Assembly (NCBI GenBank): GCA_017643585.1
Contig: JAEPND010000022.1
Coordinates: 1-34,025, forward strand
DNA length: 34,025 nt
Direction of reading: 5' to 3'
Source of the DNA: Maricaulis sp.
Lineage (GTDB): Bacteria > Pseudomonadota > Alphaproteobacteria > Caulobacterales > Maricaulaceae
Shown: positions 17,482 to 27,084 of the stretch, one piece after another
Layout: each line of letters opens with the position of its first letter
How positions within the stretch are numbered: position 1 is the stretch's first letter
The notes under the pieces: generated by a model
Database searches by the model: none
What the model was told of the DNA's origin: nothing
What the model saw: the letters and a program-made list of their open reading frames with translations, nothing else
Translations under genes and position numbers: made by a program

Positions 17482-17507
17482 AGGAGGCGCCGGAATTGGC
17501 GCCTCCT
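17482..17507 (-). terminator. 10-bp GC-rich hairpin between acyltransferase and membrane-protein genes
   Basis: AGGAGGCGCC (17482-17491) and GGCGCCTCCT (17498-17507) are perfectly complementary with a 6-nt loop. No U-tract follows, so termination would be weak. It lies 19 bases downstream of the acyltransferase stop and about 22 upstream of the membrane-protein start, so it may partly uncouple the two units or insulate the second leader. Confidence 0.5.
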
Positions 17508-17526
17508 CTTGAGGGTATGACCTGAT

Positions 17527-18765
17527 TCAGGCGTTTGCCGATGCGGCCTCCAGCTTGGCAGCCTTTGCCGCTGCCCTGGCCTCGGCCTTCTTGCCGTAGC
17601 GGCGGCCATTTAGCCAGGCACCGATCCAGGTGCCGCGGACTAGCAGGTGATAGGTGCCGATCGTGACCGCCAGGGTGATGGCGTTGATCAGCAGGTATTT
17701 CACAATGCCCATCATCTCGACATCATTCAGCCAGACCTGCAGGGCCATAACCAGCGGCAGGTGCCAGATATAGATCCAGTAGGACGCATCAGCGACATAG
17801 CGGCGGGCCGGGCTTTCATTGGCAAACAGGGCCAGGCCCAGGCCAATAAAGGCAAAGCTGAAACACCATCCGGCAAGGGAATAGGCCGCTGCGTAAGCCC
17901 AGCTTTGTGCGCTATCATCGGCCGGCGCCAAGCTCGGTGCCAGACCAATCATCTGCAGGCAGGCGACCGTCAGGGCGATGGCAACCGCCATGTAAGCCCA
18001 CCAGAATTTGCGGAACGTGTCCAACAGACCGCTCTGGCCGTGCAAAATCCAACCAAAGGCGAATCCGGTGCCATAGGCAGTCAGGGCGACAGCATTGGGA
18101 TAAAGACCCGTATCCGGCGTCGGAATACCAAACCAGCCATACCACATCTCGGTATTCATAAAGGCCAGCATTGCCGGGATGGCCAGCAAGAGCGGCAGAG
18201 CCGGCGTACGTCCGACGAACTCCACCAGCTTGGCGCCGGCGGCGCGCAGTTTACCGGCCGGATCAATCAGTCCGACAACGAGCCGGATCGCGATTGCAGC
18301 AACATAGAAAATACTGAGCAGATACAGAAACCACAGGTGGGTGAGGGGGAAGTTCTCTGCCGTCAGCGGCGGGTCTTCCGGCGCTTCCGGTGCTTCACCG
18401 CCATTGGCCTTGATCGCCCCCCAGATGATGACCGTGACGATCAGCATCAGGCTGGGAAACCAGAAGGCAGCCAGCGGTGCAAAAACGCGCTTGAAGCGGT
18501 CGAAGGCGAATCCCAGGGCGCCACGCTTTTGCCAGGCGAGACGAGCGAAAAAGCCGGCCAGGATGAAGAATAGCAGCATCCGGAAGATGTGCGGGACGTA
18601 GAAGGTCAGCGCGAAACCGGCACTGCTGTTGTTGTCATGGGTGATCCAAACCGGGAAGTCGCTCGGGATGAACGACATGCCGGCGTGCAGGAAGACGCCC
18701 AGCAAGAGCGCAAAACCGCGCACAGCATCCAGGCCATGCAATCGGTTGGTTGGGGAAGAGGACAT
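17527..18765 (-). CDS. Acyltransferase 3 family membrane protein (OpgC/MdoC-like)
   Basis: This 412-residue polytopic protein has about ten membrane helices and belongs to the acyltransferase 3 family. The N-terminus RLHGLDAVRGFALLLGVFLHAG carries the conserved Arg-Gly and His of this family. FILAGFFARLAWQKRG and the HLWFLYLLSIFY block match the OpgC/MdoC branch, which adds succinyl or other acyl groups to periplasmic glucans. The C-terminus is an Ala/Lys-rich cytoplasmic tail. The acceptor molecule is unknown. The gene is divergent from the methyltransferase and separated from the membrane protein downstream by a hairpin. Confidence 0.88.
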   Translation of the reverse strand: MSSSPTNRLHGLDAVRGFALLLGVFLHAGMSFIPSDFPVWITHDNNSSAGFALTFYVPHIFRMLLFFILAGFFARLAWQKRGALGFAFDRFKRVFAPLAAFWFPSLMLIVTVIIWGAIKANGGEAPEAPEDPPLTAENFPLTHLWFLYLLSIFYVAAIAIRLVVGLIDPAGKLRAAGAKLVEFVGRTPALPLLLAIPAMLAFMNTEMWYGWFGIPTPDTGLYPNAVALTAYGTGFAFGWILHGQSGLLDTFRKFWWAYMAVAIALTVACLQMIGLAPSLAPADDSAQSWAYAAAYSLAGWCFSFAFIGLGLALFANESPARRYVADASYWIYIWHLPLVMALQVWLNDVEMMGIVKYLLINAITLAVTIGTYHLLVRGTWIGAWLNGRRYGKKAEARAAAKAAKLEAASANA

Positions 18766-18913
18766 TTCATTGCTCCGTTACGTGTTGGGCATCATGTAAC
18801 ACAGACAGGTTTAAAAAACAAACACGTCTATTGTATCCGGGGTAGCGAAAACAGGTGACCCGGGAAAGCGAGGAGAGTAAGTCTCTATAAAGAAACGGTT
18901 TCAGGGAAATTCG
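18766..18913. promoter_or_regulatory. Divergent intergenic region with operator-like inverted repeat
   Basis: The region between the divergent acyltransferase and methyltransferase starts contains GTGTT (18782-18786), 11 bases, AACAC (18798-18802), an imperfect inverted repeat close to the acyltransferase start. The rest is AT-rich (near 18812-18835) and probably holds both promoters. A binding protein cannot be named. Confidence 0.3.
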
Positions 18914-19696
18914 ATGATTGACGTCGCGGCACACAACAGGACGGCCTGGAACAGGGAATCAGCCTCTGGTGAAGGAGAGTGGAGCCAGCCGGTCGATCCC
19001 CAGGTGATTGAGCGCGCCCGCGCGGGCGAGGTGACGGTGATCCTCACACCCAATCAGCCAGTGCCGGCTGACTGGTTTGGCGAGCTGGCAGGAGCCGATG
19101 TGCTCGGCCTTGCATCGGGCGGGGGGCAGCAAGTGCCGGTTCTCTCTGCCGCCGGCGCTCAAGTGACCAGCTTCGACAATTCCGATGAGCAGCTCGCCCG
19201 GGACAAGGAAGTCGCCAGGCGTGACGGACTGAAAATCCGGTTCGAACAGGGTGACATGATGGATTTGTCGCGTTTCGAGCCGGAAAGCTTCGATCTCATC
19301 TTCAACCCGGTCTCGACAATTTTCGTGCCCGATGTTGAACGTGTGTGGAAGGAGGCACGGCGTGTGCTAAGGCCCGGCGGGCGCCTCCTGACCGGGGTTA
19401 TGAACCCGGCCTTCTACATGTTCGACCATGACGCCATCGAAGCGGGGGCCGAACCGGTGGTAAACTTCGCACTTCCCTTTGACGATACCCGAAATCTCGA
19501 CAGGGAAAGCCTGGACAAGCGAATGGCGTCAGAGGAACACCTCGAATTCTCCCATACGCTGGACAGTCTGATTGGCGGGCTCCTGCGCTCCGGTTTCGTG
19601 TTGCGGGATTTCTACGAGGATGACTGGAGCGATGAGGCAACGCCGCTGAACAAATACATGAAAGTTTCGTTCGCGATGCTGGCGGAGGCGGTCTGA
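18914..19696 (+). CDS. Class I SAM-dependent methyltransferase
   Basis: This 260-residue Rossmann-fold methyltransferase shows the SAM-binding motif I, DVLGLASGGGQQVPVLSAAG. The acidic strand-2 end follows (VTSFDNSDEQLARDK). FEQGDMMDLSRFEPESFDLIFNP forms motifs II-III, and VLRPGGRLLTG is the usual post-II motif of the Methyltransf_11 type. The substrate is not evident. AGGGA lies 7 bases before ATG 18914. It is the only confident gene between the acyltransferase and bactofilin units, and may be cotranscribed with the small gene that follows. Confidence 0.93.
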   Translation: MIDVAAHNRTAWNRESASGEGEWSQPVDPQVIERARAGEVTVILTPNQPVPADWFGELAGADVLGLASGGGQQVPVLSAAGAQVTSFDNSDEQLARDKEVARRDGLKIRFEQGDMMDLSRFEPESFDLIFNPVSTIFVPDVERVWKEARRVLRPGGRLLTGVMNPAFYMFDHDAIEAGAEPVVNFALPFDDTRNLDRESLDKRMASEEHLEFSHTLDSLIGGLLRSGFVLRDFYEDDWSDEATPLNKYMKVSFAMLAEAV

Positions 19697-19783
19697 TCTA
19701 TGATCTTCCAGGGGTCAGACGAACCGCATCGGTTGTTCATCTAAGCGCTTGAGGTCTTAGGCGCCAGAAAGGGATGCGCGCGG

Positions 19784-20179
19784 TTGAAAGCGCAAGCGCG
19801 GGAATGGATTGCGTCTTGCCTCCCGGTGGCTGGAGAGGGATACATCGCTCAGAATGAAAGTACGAAACTGGTTGACCACGAGGACCGCGTGGATCTGGTG
19901 CTCCGGCAGGTGCTGGAGACCAAATGGCTCTTGCGAGCCAGCCATACGCGCTCGCTGAAGGGCCAATTGCGCGATGCAGCCCGGGCTTACCGGGTAGTTC
20001 TTGAGGAGTATCCTGAGGTTTGTAGCGCGAACAATCTCGGACTGATCCTGTTGGACGACGATATCGGCATGCCCGGCGACGAAGATCGGAATATCAGCCT
20101 GTGCTTGATCAACCGGAACATCGAGGGGCTCGATGTGCTCGAGACAATGAAGAACTGGAAAGGTTTTCTGTTGATCTGA
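19784..20179 (+). CDS. Hypothetical protein
   Basis: This is a 131-residue soluble protein of unrecognised family. Codon use (mostly G or C at third positions, with mixed cat/gaa/aac) looks genuine. There is no ATG upstream in frame before the TAA at 19742, so TTG 19784 is the likely start, with AAGGGA 9 bases upstream. A charged N-terminal region (DHEDRVDLVLRQVLETKWLL) is followed by GQLRDAARAYRVVLEEYP and a Leu/Asp-rich segment (NNLGLILLDDDIGMPGDED). The C-terminus is hydrophobic (WKGFLLI). The opposite-strand frame at 19757-20215 is less protein-like. No function is suggested. Confidence 0.55.
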   Translation: MKAQAREWIASCLPVAGEGYIAQNESTKLVDHEDRVDLVLRQVLETKWLLRASHTRSLKGQLRDAARAYRVVLEEYPEVCSANNLGLILLDDDIGMPGDEDRNISLCLINRNIEGLDVLETMKNWKGFLLI

Positions 20180-20221
20180 ACGGGCCGGGCGGAAGAGCCC
20201 TGTCCGCGCCGCCACGTATAG

Positions 20222-20249
20222 AAAAACGGCGGAGCTTTCGCTCCGCCGT
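20222..20249 (-). terminator. Intrinsic terminator downstream of bactofilin
   Basis: On the minus strand a 10-bp stem (20249-20240 with 20235-20226) and a 4-nt loop is followed by TTTTT (20226-20222). This is a canonical rho-independent terminator about 30 bases after the bactofilin stop, ending the M23-bactofilin transcript. Confidence 0.9.
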
Positions 20250-20279
20250 CTTCTAAAAGTCGAACTCGTTCTGGTTCAG

Positions 20280-20816
20280 CTAAGCCGAGGACTTGCTGGC
20301 CAGCGGCGGATCCAGGGACGTCACGGAAGACTTGCCCGGAGCCGGCGGCATATCGTCGGACTTGTTTGCGGCCTTGGGCGCGGAAGCGGGTGCGCCACCG
20401 CTGGATTTCTCGCTCAGCGGGTCAGATGCGTGACGGCAATGGCCATCGAAGAATGCACCGCTCTCAACGGACAGGGCTGCGTGCACGATATCGCCTTCGA
20501 TGCGTGCCGTGGACGCCAGCTGTACCTGACGCGCGTGTACGGAACCCGATACACGTCCACGGATAACAACGGTTTCCGCCATGACTTCGCCGTTCACATT
20601 CGCTTCTTCGCCGATGATCAGGGAGCCCGCGCGGATGTCACCGTCTACGGTGCCGTCCAGCTGGACTTCGCCTTCGGAAACGATGGAACCGGTCAGGACC
20701 AGGTCACCGGAGAGGATGGATGGAGCTTTCGATTTCATGGCGTTCCTTTTTGGCGCTGCAGCTGGCTGTTGCATCGGGTCGGGGTTGGAGGTGTCTTTGT
20801 TACTCTTATTGAACAT
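20280..20816 (-). CDS. Bactofilin (polymer-forming cytoskeletal protein)
   Basis: Bactofilins form nucleotide-independent filaments that localise cell-wall enzymes. This 178-residue protein has an unstructured N-terminus (MFNKSNKDTSNPD) and a beta-helical core of about 100 residues, from ILSGDLVLTGSIVSEGEVQLDG to SGAFFDGHC. Within it, hydrophobic/Gly repeats of about 16-18 residues recur (VDGDIRAGSLIIGEEANVNG, then VSGSVHARQVQLASTARIEG). The C-terminal tail is low-complexity. It starts 11 bases inside the end of the M23 gene (20806-20816), so the two are coupled. Pairing with an M23 peptidase parallels the BacA-LmdC and CcmA-Csd modules known from other bacteria. Confidence 0.95.
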   Translation of the reverse strand: MFNKSNKDTSNPDPMQQPAAAPKRNAMKSKAPSILSGDLVLTGSIVSEGEVQLDGTVDGDIRAGSLIIGEEANVNGEVMAETVVIRGRVSGSVHARQVQLASTARIEGDIVHAALSVESGAFFDGHCRHASDPLSEKSSGGAPASAPKAANKSDDMPPAPGKSSVTSLDPPLASKSSA

Positions 20817-22035
20817 AACGTCCCGCTCTCAATAGTCGGTCCGGATCGATTGCCGATCCATTGAACCAGATTTCATAGTGCAAGTGCGTAGCTGTGCTAC
20901 GACCCGTGGACCCCATGCCCCCGATCTGTTGTCCTCGCTCGACGGTATCACCCCGGCGCACTGCGATTTCATGGAGATGCGCATAACGGGTACGGAAGCC
21001 ATAGCCGTGGTCGATCTCCACAGTACGACCATAACCGCCTCTCCAGCCCGCGTAAACGACCTCACCCGGACCGGTGGCGACAATGGGAGCGCGGGGATAG
21101 GCGCCGAAGTCCATGCCCCGGTGCTGGGTCGGGCGACCATTGAACGGATCGAGACGCACGCCAAAGCCGGATGTTCGACGGTGCGGCACGGCGATCGGCT
21201 CACCGAACGGACCTTCCATCGAGAAGCGTTCCAGCTCGTTTACTTCTAGCATCCGCGCGGCGATCCGATTGATGCGCGAGGAGAATTGGTGATTGAGTTC
21301 CAGGCCGGGACCGAAGCTCGCATCCATGACGATCGGCTCATACGGCCCGCCTTGCTCGTCCGTGTCGCGGCCTGATGCGACGACATCTTCAATGTTGAGG
21401 CCGGTCAGGCGCAGCACGGCGCGGAGGTTTTCCAACCGCGTTTCGGTCGCATCTTCAGCCTGCGCGAGGACCAGGTCCTGTTCGCCCATGAGATAGTCGA
21501 TCTGGTCTTCGGGGTCTTCCGACAAGCTCGCCAGCGACACCAGGCTGTCGCGGGCTTGGCGCGGTGTCGGGTCAGCGGGTGTGGCCGCCATCAGAACGCG
21601 ACCATCATCGAGTTCCGGGGAGGGCTCCATGATGCTGCCGGACAATTGTTCGGCAAACTCAACGAGCTGCCGAAGGGTCTCGTGGCGAAGCTGGAATTCT
21701 ACGGCGGTGCGGTCGAACTCTGCCGATTGCGATTCGACCAGCGAGATGGCGGTGGCCTCGCTTGCCTGGGCCTCGGCGATCAGGCGACTGGCCTGAACCC
21801 GTTCTTCTTCAATTTGGGTTTCCTTGGCGGCTATTGCCCGGCCATGGAAGGCGACAGAAACCGTCGTGAAACACAGCCAGCCGGCCAGCACGGTTGCGGC
21901 AAAAAGCGCCGACACCTGTAGTGTGGTCGAAATCGCGAAATAACGAACCTGGCCATCACTACGGTGATAAATTTGTCGATCCGGAAACCAGCGTTGCGCC
22001 GTACCCCAAATCGCTTCTTTCACGCCTTCGAACAT
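20806..22035 (-). CDS. M23-family metallopeptidase with coiled coil (LytM domain, LmdC-like)
   Basis: This 409-residue inner-membrane protein starts with a cytoplasmic segment (MFEGVKEAIWGTAQRWFPDR) and one transmembrane helix (about 38-62). A periplasmic coiled coil follows (about 70-130, IEEERVQASRLIAEAQASE). The LytM/M23 domain covers about 285-405. Zinc-site residues fit His305 and Asp309 (HRGMDF) and His386 (HLHYEI). His353 and His355 in YAHLHEI also match the family. All key ligands are present, so it is likely an active endopeptidase. It is coupled to bactofilin, which probably positions it. The relation to LmdC of Hyphomonas is inferred from domain order and gene pairing. Confidence 0.93.
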   Translation of the reverse strand: MFEGVKEAIWGTAQRWFPDRQIYHRSDGQVRYFAISTTLQVSALFAATVLAGWLCFTTVSVAFHGRAIAAKETQIEEERVQASRLIAEAQASEATAISLVESQSAEFDRTAVEFQLRHETLRQLVEFAEQLSGSIMEPSPELDDGRVLMAATPADPTPRQARDSLVSLASLSEDPEDQIDYLMGEQDLVLAQAEDATETRLENLRAVLRLTGLNIEDVVASGRDTDEQGGPYEPIVMDASFGPGLELNHQFSSRINRIAARMLEVNELERFSMEGPFGEPIAVPHRRTSGFGVRLDPFNGRPTQHRGMDFGAYPRAPIVATGPGEVVYAGWRGGYGRTVEIDHGYGFRTRYAHLHEIAVRRGDTVERGQQIGGMGSTGRSTATHLHYEIWFNGSAIDPDRLLRAGRYVQ

Positions 22036-22135
22036 GCTGTGTGAGCCGCTCTGTTACGCTTGCCCCAAATGCCCCGCAGGCATGTGACACAAAACTCGAA
22101 GAAAATTCAACAGCCCGTGATGCAAATCTTGGACC

Positions 22136-22960
22136 CTAATGCGCCAATGGTAGGTAGTATTCTTCGGGTAAACCCGCAATTTTCCGCGCATTGAAGTTGA
22201 ATGGCAGTTTTAGTCCGCCTTTAAAGTGTTGTTTTACAAGCGTTTGATAGCGTGTCTGCGGATCTTGATCGTCGATGCGACAGAGCGTGTGAAACCAGCG
22301 GGCGCCTGCGGCGACATGAGCGATTTCTTCCTCGTAAATCACCTTGAGCACGTTGGCGCTGGCCTGATCCCCGGCAGAGATGAGCCGGTCGATCATGCCG
22401 GGTGTGACATCCAGCCCCCGAGCTTCGAGCACCAGAGGGGCGACTGCGAGGCGTGCGGCGAGGTCATGTGAGGTCGAAACCGCTGCATCCCACAGCCCAT
22501 TATGGGCGACATGATCGCCATAAGCCGCGCCCAACTCGGCCAGACGGTCCTGGACCATGATGAAGTGACGGGCCTCGTCGTCGCCGACGCCGACCCAATC
22601 GTCAATCAGGCTTTGGCGCTGGGCCTTGTCGAAGCCGCCATGTCCGCCGAAACGAGCGATGAGGTCGAAGGCCAGGTCGATAGCGTTGAACTCGATATGG
22701 GCGATCGCATGCATCAGGGCGATTCGACCCGCTGGGCCGGTCAGGCGTCGCCGGGGCACCTGGCCTGGCGGTACCAGTTCCGGTCTGGACGGTCGTGCTG
22801 GACGATGGTCGGCTGCTACCGGGCGCCAAGCGGTCGGCAGAGCCAGTCTGCCCTCGCGCCAGGCAGCGGCGACGCTGCGGGCGCGGTCTGCCTTGGCGCG
22901 CGGCGATCCGGTCTCAAGGACACTCAGGCAGGCCTGCTGGATGTCTGCATCCGCGTGCAT
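22136..22960 (-). CDS. DUF455 family ferritin-like protein
   Basis: This protein of about 274 residues belongs to the DUF455/COG2833 family of ferritin-like helical bundles. Potential diiron ligands are visible as HAIAHIEFNAID (His84, His88, Glu90), GDDEARHF (Glu129, His132) and YEEEIAHV (Glu210-212, His215). The reaction is unknown, and in relatives the protein is often called a tRNA-modification or oxidase-like protein without firm proof. ATG 22960 overlaps the peroxiredoxin stop by one base (TGATG), so translation is coupled. TTG 22963 would add one residue. Confidence 0.9.
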   Translation of the reverse strand: MHADADIQQACLSVLETGSPRAKADRARSVAAAWREGRLALPTAWRPVAADHRPARPSRPELVPPGQVPRRRLTGPAGRIALMHAIAHIEFNAIDLAFDLIARFGGHGGFDKAQRQSLIDDWVGVGDDEARHFIMVQDRLAELGAAYGDHVAHNGLWDAAVSTSHDLAARLAVAPLVLEARGLDVTPGMIDRLISAGDQASANVLKVIYEEEIAHVAAGARWFHTLCRIDDQDPQTRYQTLVKQHFKGGLKLPFNFNARKIAGLPEEYYLPLAH

Positions 22961-23427
22961 CAAAGCGCATGGACAGCGTCGAGGACCGCCTGGGCGTGGC
23001 CCTTGACCTTCACCTTGCGCCAGATGTTGGCGATCTGCCCGTCGGCATTGATCAGGAATGTGGCGCGCTCGATACCCATATATTCCCGGCCATAGAGTTT
23101 CTTGAGCACCCAGACGCCATAGGCTTCCAGCACAGTGCCATTCTCGTCCGAGCCCAGCATGACCTTGAGCTCGTGTTTGGCCTTGAACTTGTCATGTTTG
23201 GCGACAGTATCCTTGGACACGCCGATGATGACGGTGTTGGCGGCATCGAATTCTGCGATCAGCGTGCTGAAGTCGATAGCCTCGGTGGTGCAACCCGGCG
23301 TATCGTCTTTGGGATAGAAATAGAGCACGACATTTTTGCCCTTCAGGGCAGAAAGATCGACGGACGCACCACCATCGGTGGGCATGTTGAAATTCGGAGC
23401 CAGGTCGCCTGTTTTGAGTTCGCTCAT
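22960..23427 (-). CDS. bcp: Thioredoxin-dependent thiol peroxidase, Bcp/PrxQ type
   Basis: This 155-residue cytosolic peroxiredoxin reduces hydroperoxides. GGGGAG precedes ATG 23427 (MSELKTGDLAPNF). The peroxidatic cysteine is Cys46 in YPKDDTPGCTTEAIDF, with the usual conserved Thr/Pro context. The resolving cysteine found five residues later in E. coli Bcp is replaced by Ile51, so this is probably a 1-Cys type or uses an external thiol. The usual GIERATFLINADGQI segment is present. It is the first gene of the pair with DUF455 and divergent from the AsmA-like gene. A longer open frame upstream to 24042 is not coding. Confidence 0.94.
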   Translation of the reverse strand: MSELKTGDLAPNFNMPTDGGASVDLSALKGKNVVLYFYPKDDTPGCTTEAIDFSTLIAEFDAANTVIIGVSKDTVAKHDKFKAKHELKVMLGSDENGTVLEAYGVWVLKKLYGREYMGIERATFLINADGQIANIWRKVKVKGHAQAVLDAVHAL

Positions 23428-23526
23428 GTCAATTCTCCCCAGTCGCGTGGATTGCGGTTGCTGCGGCGATAAATTGCCCGCGTCTGGCGGCACGTCCAGC
23501 CATGCGACTGCTATAGGGCAAGAATA

Positions 23527-26500
23527 ATGCTGCGTCGCTCGGTAAAATGGACCCTGATTTATGTGCTCGAGGCCATCGCCGTTGTGCTGATGATGCTCAT
23601 TTTCGGGCTCGGCTTCATTTTCTGGCGATTGTCGTCGGGGCCGGTCGATCTGAGCTTTCTGAGATCGGATGTTCAGGCAGAGATCGCCAGTGTTTTTGAG
23701 GGTGATGTGGTCGCCCTCGGAGATCTGGAGGCCCGTTTCGACAGCACGGAAGGTGCGATCATTGTCACGGCGCGCGATGTCGCCGTCGCCCAAACCAATG
23801 GCGAGGTGATCGCCCGTGCACCGCTGATCGAGGCCGGGCTGGCTATTGAGCCCATGCTGCTGGGGCGCATCGAACCGACACGCCTGCGCGTTCATGGGGG
23901 CTCGATTTCCATTGTACGCCGGGCCGATGGTGCTGTCGGTGCGGGCCTGGGCGGCGTGGAGCGGGTGGCCGCCTCTGCGCGGCAGGCCGAGCGTGGCGGT
24001 GACGACAGTGCATCGCTGTTTCTGCTGCTGCAAAACCCGCAAGCATCGGACAGTCCTCTGGGACAGATCCGCAATGTCGAGGTCCGCGACGCCACGGTTC
24101 GCATCGTCGATGAGATCAGCGGCATTGCCTGGCTGGTCAATAACGCCCAGGTCGAACTGTCCCGCGATGATTTGCGCATCGTGTCCTTGTTGCAGGGGCA
24201 GATCGCCACGGCTTCCGGCTTCGCGGATCTGCGGGTTCGCATGCAGGCGGGCGCACGGCTGACCTCGCTATTGCTTGAAGTGGGGGTTGAGCGTCTGTCG
24301 CTGGCATCGGTTGCACCTACGCAGGGCCCGTTGTCGGAGCTGCGAGCGCTGCATGCTCCGCTTTCGCTCGACCTGATCATGGACGCCAGACTGGAGACCG
24401 GCATCCAGGCCGCGTCCCTGCAAATGAGTGTCGGGGAGGGCGTGATCCTGTCTCAGGGCGAGGAGCGCGCTTTTGAGGGCGCGGAGCTTTCGCTCGTCTT
24501 CGACCCGTTGCTGGGATCCCTGTCGATTGATCGCGGGCGTATCGCGTCCGAGGTGTTTGCAGGCGAACTTTCGGGTCGGATCTATGATTTGTCATCCTAT
24601 GCAGGGGCTTTGCCCATGCGCTGGCGTTATGAGCTGAATGCGGGCGAGGGCTTTGTCGATCTCGGCGATATTTTCGAGCGACCGCCGCGGTGGGGGGGGC
24701 TGACGGTGTCCGGCGAGGCAGATCTGGCCGAGCGCATCATTGGCTTTGAGCAGCTCGATCTGGAACTGGACAATATCACCGCAGAATTGGCGGGAAGCGC
24801 CAGCCTGACCCAGGTCGAGGATGGTCGCTGGCTTCCAAATATCGTCCTGTCCGGCCCGGTTGTCGGTGACATCACGGCGAACACGGTTCTGGCCTATTGG
24901 CCGGTTGACCTGGCCGATGGCGCGCGCGACTGGATCGAGGAGGGGATTCTCGGCGGGCGATTCTTCAATGCGCGCCTCGACATGAATATCGACGCGGATT
25001 CCATTGCCAGTGGCGCGCTGGCGAATGATCGTCTCAACCTGTCCTTTGACGTCGAGGACGGCATCATTCGCTATATCTCGACGATGACACCGATCACCGA
25101 GGCGGTCGGCAGCGCGACTCTCTACGGAAATGCCTTCGAGGCGCGGCTGACCGGCGGACGTGTTGGCGATATCGAGATTTTCGAAGGCCATGTCGATATT
25201 CCGCGTCTCAACCCCAAGGGCGCGGTCGCGACCTATTCCGGTCGTGGTTATGGCCAGGCTACCGATATTCTCTCGCTGATCGATGAGGAGCCCCTCGGCT
25301 TCCCGACACAGTACGGTATCGATCCGGCCGCGGTTGGTGGGGAAGGCGAGATTACCTTCCGGATCCAGCGTCCCATGCTGTCTGAAGTGCCGGCAGAAGA
25401 TATTCCCTTCGTGATCACGGGAGATTTCACCGGAGCCGCGCTGGCGATCCCCGATACCCCTCTGGCCTTGCGTGAAGGCACAGTGTCGATCACCGCGAAT
25501 GAAAGCCGACTGACCGCGATGGGCGACGCGTTCTGGGGCGACACGCCGGTAAGCGTGAACTGGGTCGAGGATTTTACCGCGCCGGATGATCAGCCGTCGA
25601 CGACCTTTGAGGTCGAGGCGCGACTGGGGGCGAGAGCGCTGGACGAGTTCGGTCTTCCCGCCCGTCGCTATCTGGACGGTTTCGTGGGTGTGGAAGCCCG
25701 AGCGCGCTCCAACGGCCTGGACATCCAGTCGATTGATATTGATGCAGACCTGACAGAAGCCTGGATCGAGGCGCCGGATGGCGTCTGGTTCAAGGATATC
25801 GGCGTACCCGGTCTGGCCGGGTTCACGCTCTCGCGCAATGACGAGGACAATTATGTCTTCGAGGAAATCATCATCCAGACCGAAGGCGTGGATATCGGCG
25901 CCAGTGCACTATTATCGCCCGGTGGGCGCTTGGTTGAGCTGAACCTCGATCGGGCGGAAGTCGAGGACTTCATCAGTTTGCGGGGACGGCTGGCTGCGCC
26001 GCCTCAGCCTGGCCAGCCTTTCACCGTCCGCCTCTCTGGAGAGTATCTGGATGCGCGGGAAATCCTTGAAGTCTGGAATGAACGTTCCGCCGCGACGAAC
26101 CTGGCCACGACCGGTGAAGCAGAAGAGACAAGCGACACGCTTGATCTTCCCTTGTCCGTCACATTCGACGTCGCACGCATGGCCATTGATGACGAACATG
26201 TCGTTGATGATTTCTCCTTGATCTGGCGCAGTGAAACTGAAGGTATTCGCGCAGCCGCGGTTTCGGGACGCTCTGAAGCGGGGCCATTCTTCGCCAATTT
26301 TGGAGCGCCGGAAGTTGGCGGAATTCGCGAATTTCGTGTTGAAACCCAATCGATTGAGGTTCTTTCCTCATTTTTTGGATTTACGGAGGGCGTGGTCGGA
26401 GGTCGCATGTCTGTGCTGGGCGAGGCGCCACCGCTCGGTGTGCAGGGCCCCCTGACAGCGCGGGTTGAGATCGATGATATCACCCTGGTCCGCGTCCCTG

Positions 26501-27084
26501 TGCTGGCCCGCCTGCTTGCCGCCGGCTCGTTCGAGGGTCTGGCAGCCCTGCTGAATGGGGAAGGCATCCGGTTCGAAACGATTACCGGTGATGTGATGTT
26601 CGAGGACGGGCTGTTCACCATTGGCGACAGCCAGGCGACGGGCAGCTCCCTGGGCGTGACCGCAGCCGGCACGATCGATTTCGAGGGACGCAGCGCCGCC
26701 ATCGATGGCAATCTGGCACCGTCCTATGCGGTCAATTCCTTCTTCGGGCAATTACCGGTTATCGGCGAATTGCTGATCTCCCGGCCGGGCGAAGGTGTCG
26801 TGGGCATTACCTATTCGGTCGAAGGCCCGTTCGACAGCCTGACTGTGTTCGCCAATCCGCTTTCCGTGCTGGCGCCGGGTGTCTTCCGGCGCATGTTCGA
26901 AGGCACGGCCGCGCAGCGCGCAGCGGCAACGCGTGAGGATGCGGAGGAGGGAGGTGTCCCATCGCTGCTGCCACAGGAAGTCCTCGATCAGCTCGAAGCG
27001 TTGGAAAACACGGACGAGACCGTTGATCCGGTGACCGGAGAGGCCGCTGATCCCGACGAAACCGACGTGGTAGAGGGCCCCTAG
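23527..27084 (+). CDS. AsmA/YhdP-like protein with DUF3971 region
   Basis: This large envelope protein (1185 residues) has an N-terminal membrane anchor, [20 protein letters not shown], followed by a long repetitive beta-rich body. The central block [31 protein letters not shown] resembles DUF3971. The C-terminal [23 protein letters not shown] block with LPVIGELL matches AsmA-like families. YhdP/TamB/AsmA proteins form bridge-like structures that move phospholipid between inner and outer membranes. That role is inferred here. The C-terminal tail is acidic. Its stop codon shares CTAG with the stop of convergent tyrS. No terminator is visible between them. Confidence 0.9.
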   Translation: MLRRSVKWTLIYVLEAIAVVLMMLIFGLGFIFWRLSSGPVDLSFLRSDVQAEIASVFEGDVVALGDLEARFDSTEGAIIVTARDVAVAQTNGEVIARAPLIEAGLAIEPMLLGRIEPTRLRVHGGSISIVRRADGAVGAGLGGVERVAASARQAERGGDDSASLFLLLQNPQASDSPLGQIRNVEVRDATVRIVDEISGIAWLVNNAQVELSRDDLRIVSLLQGQIATASGFADLRVRMQAGARLTSLLLEVGVERLSLASVAPTQGPLSELRALHAPLSLDLIMDARLETGIQAASLQMSVGEGVILSQGEERAFEGAELSLVFDPLLGSLSIDRGRIASEVFAGELSGRIYDLSSYAGALPMRWRYELNAGEGFVDLGDIFERPPRWGGLTVSGEADLAERIIGFEQLDLELDNITAELAGSASLTQVEDGRWLPNIVLSGPVVGDITANTVLAYWPVDLADGARDWIEEGILGGRFFNARLDMNIDADSIASGALANDRLNLSFDVEDGIIRYISTMTPITEAVGSATLYGNAFEARLTGGRVGDIEIFEGHVDIPRLNPKGAVATYSGRGYGQATDILSLIDEEPLGFPTQYGIDPAAVGGEGEITFRIQRPMLSEVPAEDIPFVITGDFTGAALAIPDTPLALREGTVSITANESRLTAMGDAFWGDTPVSVNWVEDFTAPDDQPSTTFEVEARLGARALDEFGLPARRYLDGFVGVEARARSNGLDIQSIDIDADLTEAWIEAPDGVWFKDIGVPGLAGFTLSRNDEDNYVFEEIIIQTEGVDIGASALLSPGGRLVELNLDRAEVEDFISLRGRLAAPPQPGQPFTVRLSGEYLDAREILEVWNERSAATNLATTGEAEETSDTLDLPLSVTFDVARMAIDDEHVVDDFSLIWRSETEGIRAAAVSGRSEAGPFFANFGAPEVGGIREFRVETQSIEVLSSFFGFTEGVVGGRMSVLGEAPPLGVQGPLTARVEIDDITLVRVPVLARLLAAGSFEGLAALLNGEGIRFETITGDVMFEDGLFTIGDSQATGSSLGVTAAGTIDFEGRSAAIDGNLAPSYAVNSFFGQLPVIGELLISRPGEGVVGITYSVEGPFDSLTVFANPLSVLAPGVFRRMFEGTAAQRAAATREDAEEGGVPSLLPQEVLDQLEALENTDETVDPVTGEAADPDETDVVEGP

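Noticed and set aside
19757-20215. Minus-strand frame of 152 codons opposite the small gene after the methyltransferase
   Set aside because: Its composition is less protein-like than the plus-strand frame, and no start signal supports it.
23428-24042. In-frame N-terminal extension of the peroxiredoxin
   Set aside because: The conserved peroxiredoxin start (MSELKTGD) with a good ribosome binding site is at 23427. The upstream part overlaps the AsmA-like gene and has no domain.
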